A stretch of 15,722 bases of DNA from Bacteroidota bacterium (GTDB taxonomy: Bacteria; Bacteroidota; Bacteroidia; Cytophagales; Cyclobacteriaceae), in NCBI GenBank assembly GCA_023417785.1, contig JAEZEH010000021.1:1-15722 (forward strand), in the 5' to 3' direction. Of this stretch, positions 13,802 through 15,722 are shown piece after piece. How positions within the stretch are numbered: the stretch's first letter is position 1; each line of letters opens with the position of its first letter. Under the pieces are notes generated by a model, which saw nothing but the letters and a program-made list of their open reading frames with translations, was not told where the DNA came from and did no database searches. Made by a program: the position numbers and the translations under genes.

Positions 13802-15722
13802 CAATATGTTCGACCTGGAAAAGGAAATTGCCGCGTGGCTGAAGCAGTTCAGAAAGCATCGTGCATTCAATACCGGGTCAATCCGGGAAATGGAACTTCA
13901 TCTCAGAGATCACATCGAAGATCTTGTTGGCGAAGGCGTTCCGGAGAAAGAGGCATTTGAACGTGCAGTCAAAGCGTTCGGTTACATCCCGGATGTTGCG
14001 CAGGAAGAAATGCACAATGTCAGGCCGGTGCCAAAACATTTCCTGTCCTTGCGGCATTCGATGCTTGCCAACTTCCTCAAGGTGGCGTCACGCAATTTTA
14101 CCCGTCAACCGTTTCTTACCTTTCTTAATACGTTCGGTCTGGCAATTGGAATTTCCGGCGGGCTACTCATCGCACTTTTCGTTTATGATGAGCTGTCTTT
14201 CGACAAAATGTTTACCGATGCTGATCGCATTTATCGCATCAACATCGATAATCGCACGGGTGGTGAAAGTAGCTGGTATGCTTCGGCACCCGGACCAATG
14301 GCCTCCGTTTTAAAAGATGATTGCCCGCAGGTGGAGAGCGTAACCCGTTTTCGCAGAGTCAACGGTGTGCTGCTGCGGCATCCGGAGGCGGAACTCAATG
14401 TTAAAGAAAGGGCCGTAACGGCTGTGGACAGTTCCTTCTTCACCATGTTTGGCATTGACCTGATCGAAGGCAATCCGCGAACTGCTCTGAAAGAGCCGAA
14501 TACGGTAGTACTTACTGAGTCGGCGGTAAAACGACACTTTGGTGACAGTAAAGCGTTAGGAAAAAGCCTCGTTCTCGACAATGAGAAGATGGTTGTTATT
14601 ACAGGCGTGATGAAGGACCTTCCCGCTAATTCGTTTCTCAGAGATCACGGCGTATTCATTTCACTCACAAGTTATCCGGATGAAAAAACACTTGCGTGGA
14701 ACACGTGGTACTTTCCGACTTTCGTAAAACTTCGTCCGGGTGCGAGGGCCGCTGATCTTCTGGTGTTTCTCAACACCGTCAAAGAGAACTATCTCATACC
14801 CTGGGCAATGACCTTCGTGCCGGGCTTGACGATCGAAAATTCGCGTGAAAAAGATATCGAAACCGGAGATTACATGCGCTTCAACGCCATCGCGCTCACC
14901 GATATCCACTTGCATTCCATTGATCGTGAGGGTGAATTCAGCGCAAACGGCGACATCAAAAATATTTATATGATGGGCATCATCGGTCTGTTCCTTGTGG
15001 TACTTGCTTCGGTAAATTTTATGAACCTGTCAACAGCACATTCACTTACCCGCGCGAAGGAAGTAGGCATACGAAAGACATTGGGTTCGACCCGTCTCGG
15101 TATCATCCGGCAATTTCTCACCGAGTCGGCCCTTGTCACGTTTCTTTCACTGGTTCTGTCAATAGGCCTTTCTGTGATAGCCATGCCGTTGTTTAACAGG
15201 CTTGCCGGAAAAGATATCTCCTTGCCTGTTACCAGCCCACTCTTCTGGCTGGTTCTGGTCGCGGCCACTGTATTACTCGCTCTTGCCGCCGGTGCCTATC
15301 CTGCGTTCTTTATGTCACGATTTCTGCCGTCGCGCTCCCTGAAGCGTTTTGTTGGTGGTGGTAACGGTTCCCGCGTGAGAAATGCACTGGTCGTTTTCCA
15401 GTTTGCAGTTTCCCTCTTCCTCATCGTGGGCACCCTGGTTGTGTTCAAACAAATCGATTACATACGTCACAAAGACGTCGGTTTCCAAAAGGACCAGGTT
15501 CTTATAATAGATGACTTGAACGTGGCCGGTAATCAGATTGGATCGTTGCGCGACGAAGTCAGCCAGCTAAGTACGGTACAAAACGTATCTCTGAGCAGCT
15601 ACCTGCCTACACCATCAGCACGCGGTGGCACAACCTATTTTCTCGAAGGCGCCATCGGCAGCGAAGAATTCAAGTCAGAACAAGCCATCATCATCGAAAG
15701 GTGGCGCATTGATCACGAGTAC
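13794..15722 (+). CDS. ABC transporter permease, MacB/FtsX type, with helical prefix domain (C-terminus beyond window)
   Basis: The frame runs from an ATG at 13794, inside the PadR gene, to the right edge: 643 residues of a protein probably near 800. Residues 5-75 form a helical prefix domain (LEKEIAAWLKQFRKH, EMELHLRDHIEDLVGEGV, AFERAVKAFGY) found in Bacteroidetes permeases encoded beside PadR regulators. Membrane helix 1 is at about 104-126 (FLTFLNTFGLAIGISGGLL), followed by the MacB-type periplasmic domain to about 385. FtsX-type helices come at 392-412, 445-465 and 482-503, with the cytoplasmic loop RAKEVGIRKTLGSTRLG between the first two. A second unit starts at about 527 (VRNALVVFQFAVSLFLIVG). 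It would work with a separate ATPase, not in the window, to move a substrate or act as a mechanotransmitter. A start at 13806 is also possible; 13794 gives the 8-nt overlap. Confidence 0.9.
   Translation, partial: MHNNMFDLEKEIAAWLKQFRKHRAFNTGSIREMELHLRDHIEDLVGEGVPEKEAFERAVKAFGYIPDVAQEEMHNVRPVPKHFLSLRHSMLANFLKVASRNFTRQPFLTFLNTFGLAIGISGGLLIALFVYDELSFDKMFTDADRIYRINIDNRTGGESSWYASAPGPMASVLKDDCPQVESVTRFRRVNGVLLRHPEAELNVKERAVTAVDSSFFTMFGIDLIEGNPRTALKEPNTVVLTESAVKRHFGDSKALGKSLVLDNEKMVVITGVMKDLPANSFLRDHGVFISLTSYPDEKTLAWNTWYFPTFVKLRPGARAADLLVFLNTVKENYLIPWAMTFVPGLTIENSREKDIETGDYMRFNAIALTDIHLHSIDREGEFSANGDIKNIYMMGIIGLFLVVLASVNFMNLSTAHSLTRAKEVGIRKTLGSTRLGIIRQFLTESALVTFLSLVLSIGLSVIAMPLFNRLAGKDISLPVTSPLFWLVLVAATVLLALAAGAYPAFFMSRFLPSRSLKRFVGGGNGSRVRNALVVFQFAVSLFLIVGTLVVFKQIDYIRHKDVGFQKDQVLIIDDLNVAGNQIGSLRDEVSQLSTVQNVSLSSYLPTPSARGGTTYFLEGAIGSEEFKSEQAIIIERWRIDHEY

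Noticed and set aside
13861..14313. 150-codon plus-strand frame overlapping the permease
   Set aside because: It is out of frame with the permease, whose own frame is open across the whole stretch and shows clear domain features.
1..15722. CRISPR arrays, insertion sequences, integrase genes, phage genes
   Set aside because: No regularly spaced direct repeats, no transposase or integrase motifs and no terminal inverted repeats were seen.

Overview
The window looks like chromosomal DNA from a member of the Bacteroidota, probably the Cytophagales. The evidence is Bacteroidetes-type promoters (TTTG / about 20 nt / TAnnTTTG), a lack of Shine-Dalgarno sites, and gene families common in that group: GAF proteins with a QEEEMRQNMEEL linker, PD40 propeller proteins, PadR regulators followed by FtsX-type permeases with a helical prefix domain, and His-box desaturases. 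No rRNA, CRISPR array, transposase or integrase gene is visible.

Layout. Positions 1-929 (minus) hold the N-terminal part of a GAF-domain signalling protein that runs off the left edge. Positions 930-1292 have no convincing gene, only a promoter candidate and a hairpin. A XRE-type regulator with an S24/LexA-like but apparently non-catalytic sensor half (1293-1970, minus) is transcribed divergently from a five-gene co-oriented cluster (2072-10951, plus): a YbjN-like small protein, a PspA/IM30 protein, a YqiJ-type membrane OB-fold protein, a YqiK-type flotillin, and a 1612-residue AAA+ ATPase of the DUF3686 'DNA repair ATPase' type. Next come a short non-coding leader with hairpins and a weak tRNA-like fold (10952-11174), a fatty-acid desaturase (11175-12257, plus), a secreted PD40 beta-propeller protein (12335-13231, minus), a PadR regulator (13463-13801, plus), and an overlapping ABC-transporter permease (13794 to the right edge, plus).

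How the genes may work together. The central cluster is the notable part. It joins an ESCRT-III-fold membrane-remodelling protein (PspA), a raft scaffold (flotillin) with its usual membrane partner (YqiJ/NfeD-like), a chaperone-like YbjN protein, and a very large AAA+ ATPase that could remodel or disassemble assemblies at the membrane. This is a plausible bacterial ESCRT-III/Vps4-like module for membrane stress, with the divergent XRE regulator as a likely controller. The 'DNA repair' label carried by homologues of the ATPase is not supported by this context. The desaturase just downstream also acts on membrane lipids, but a hairpin terminator candidate separates it from the cluster, so a functional link is only suggestive. 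The PadR-permease pair at the right edge is a separate, typical autoregulated transporter locus.
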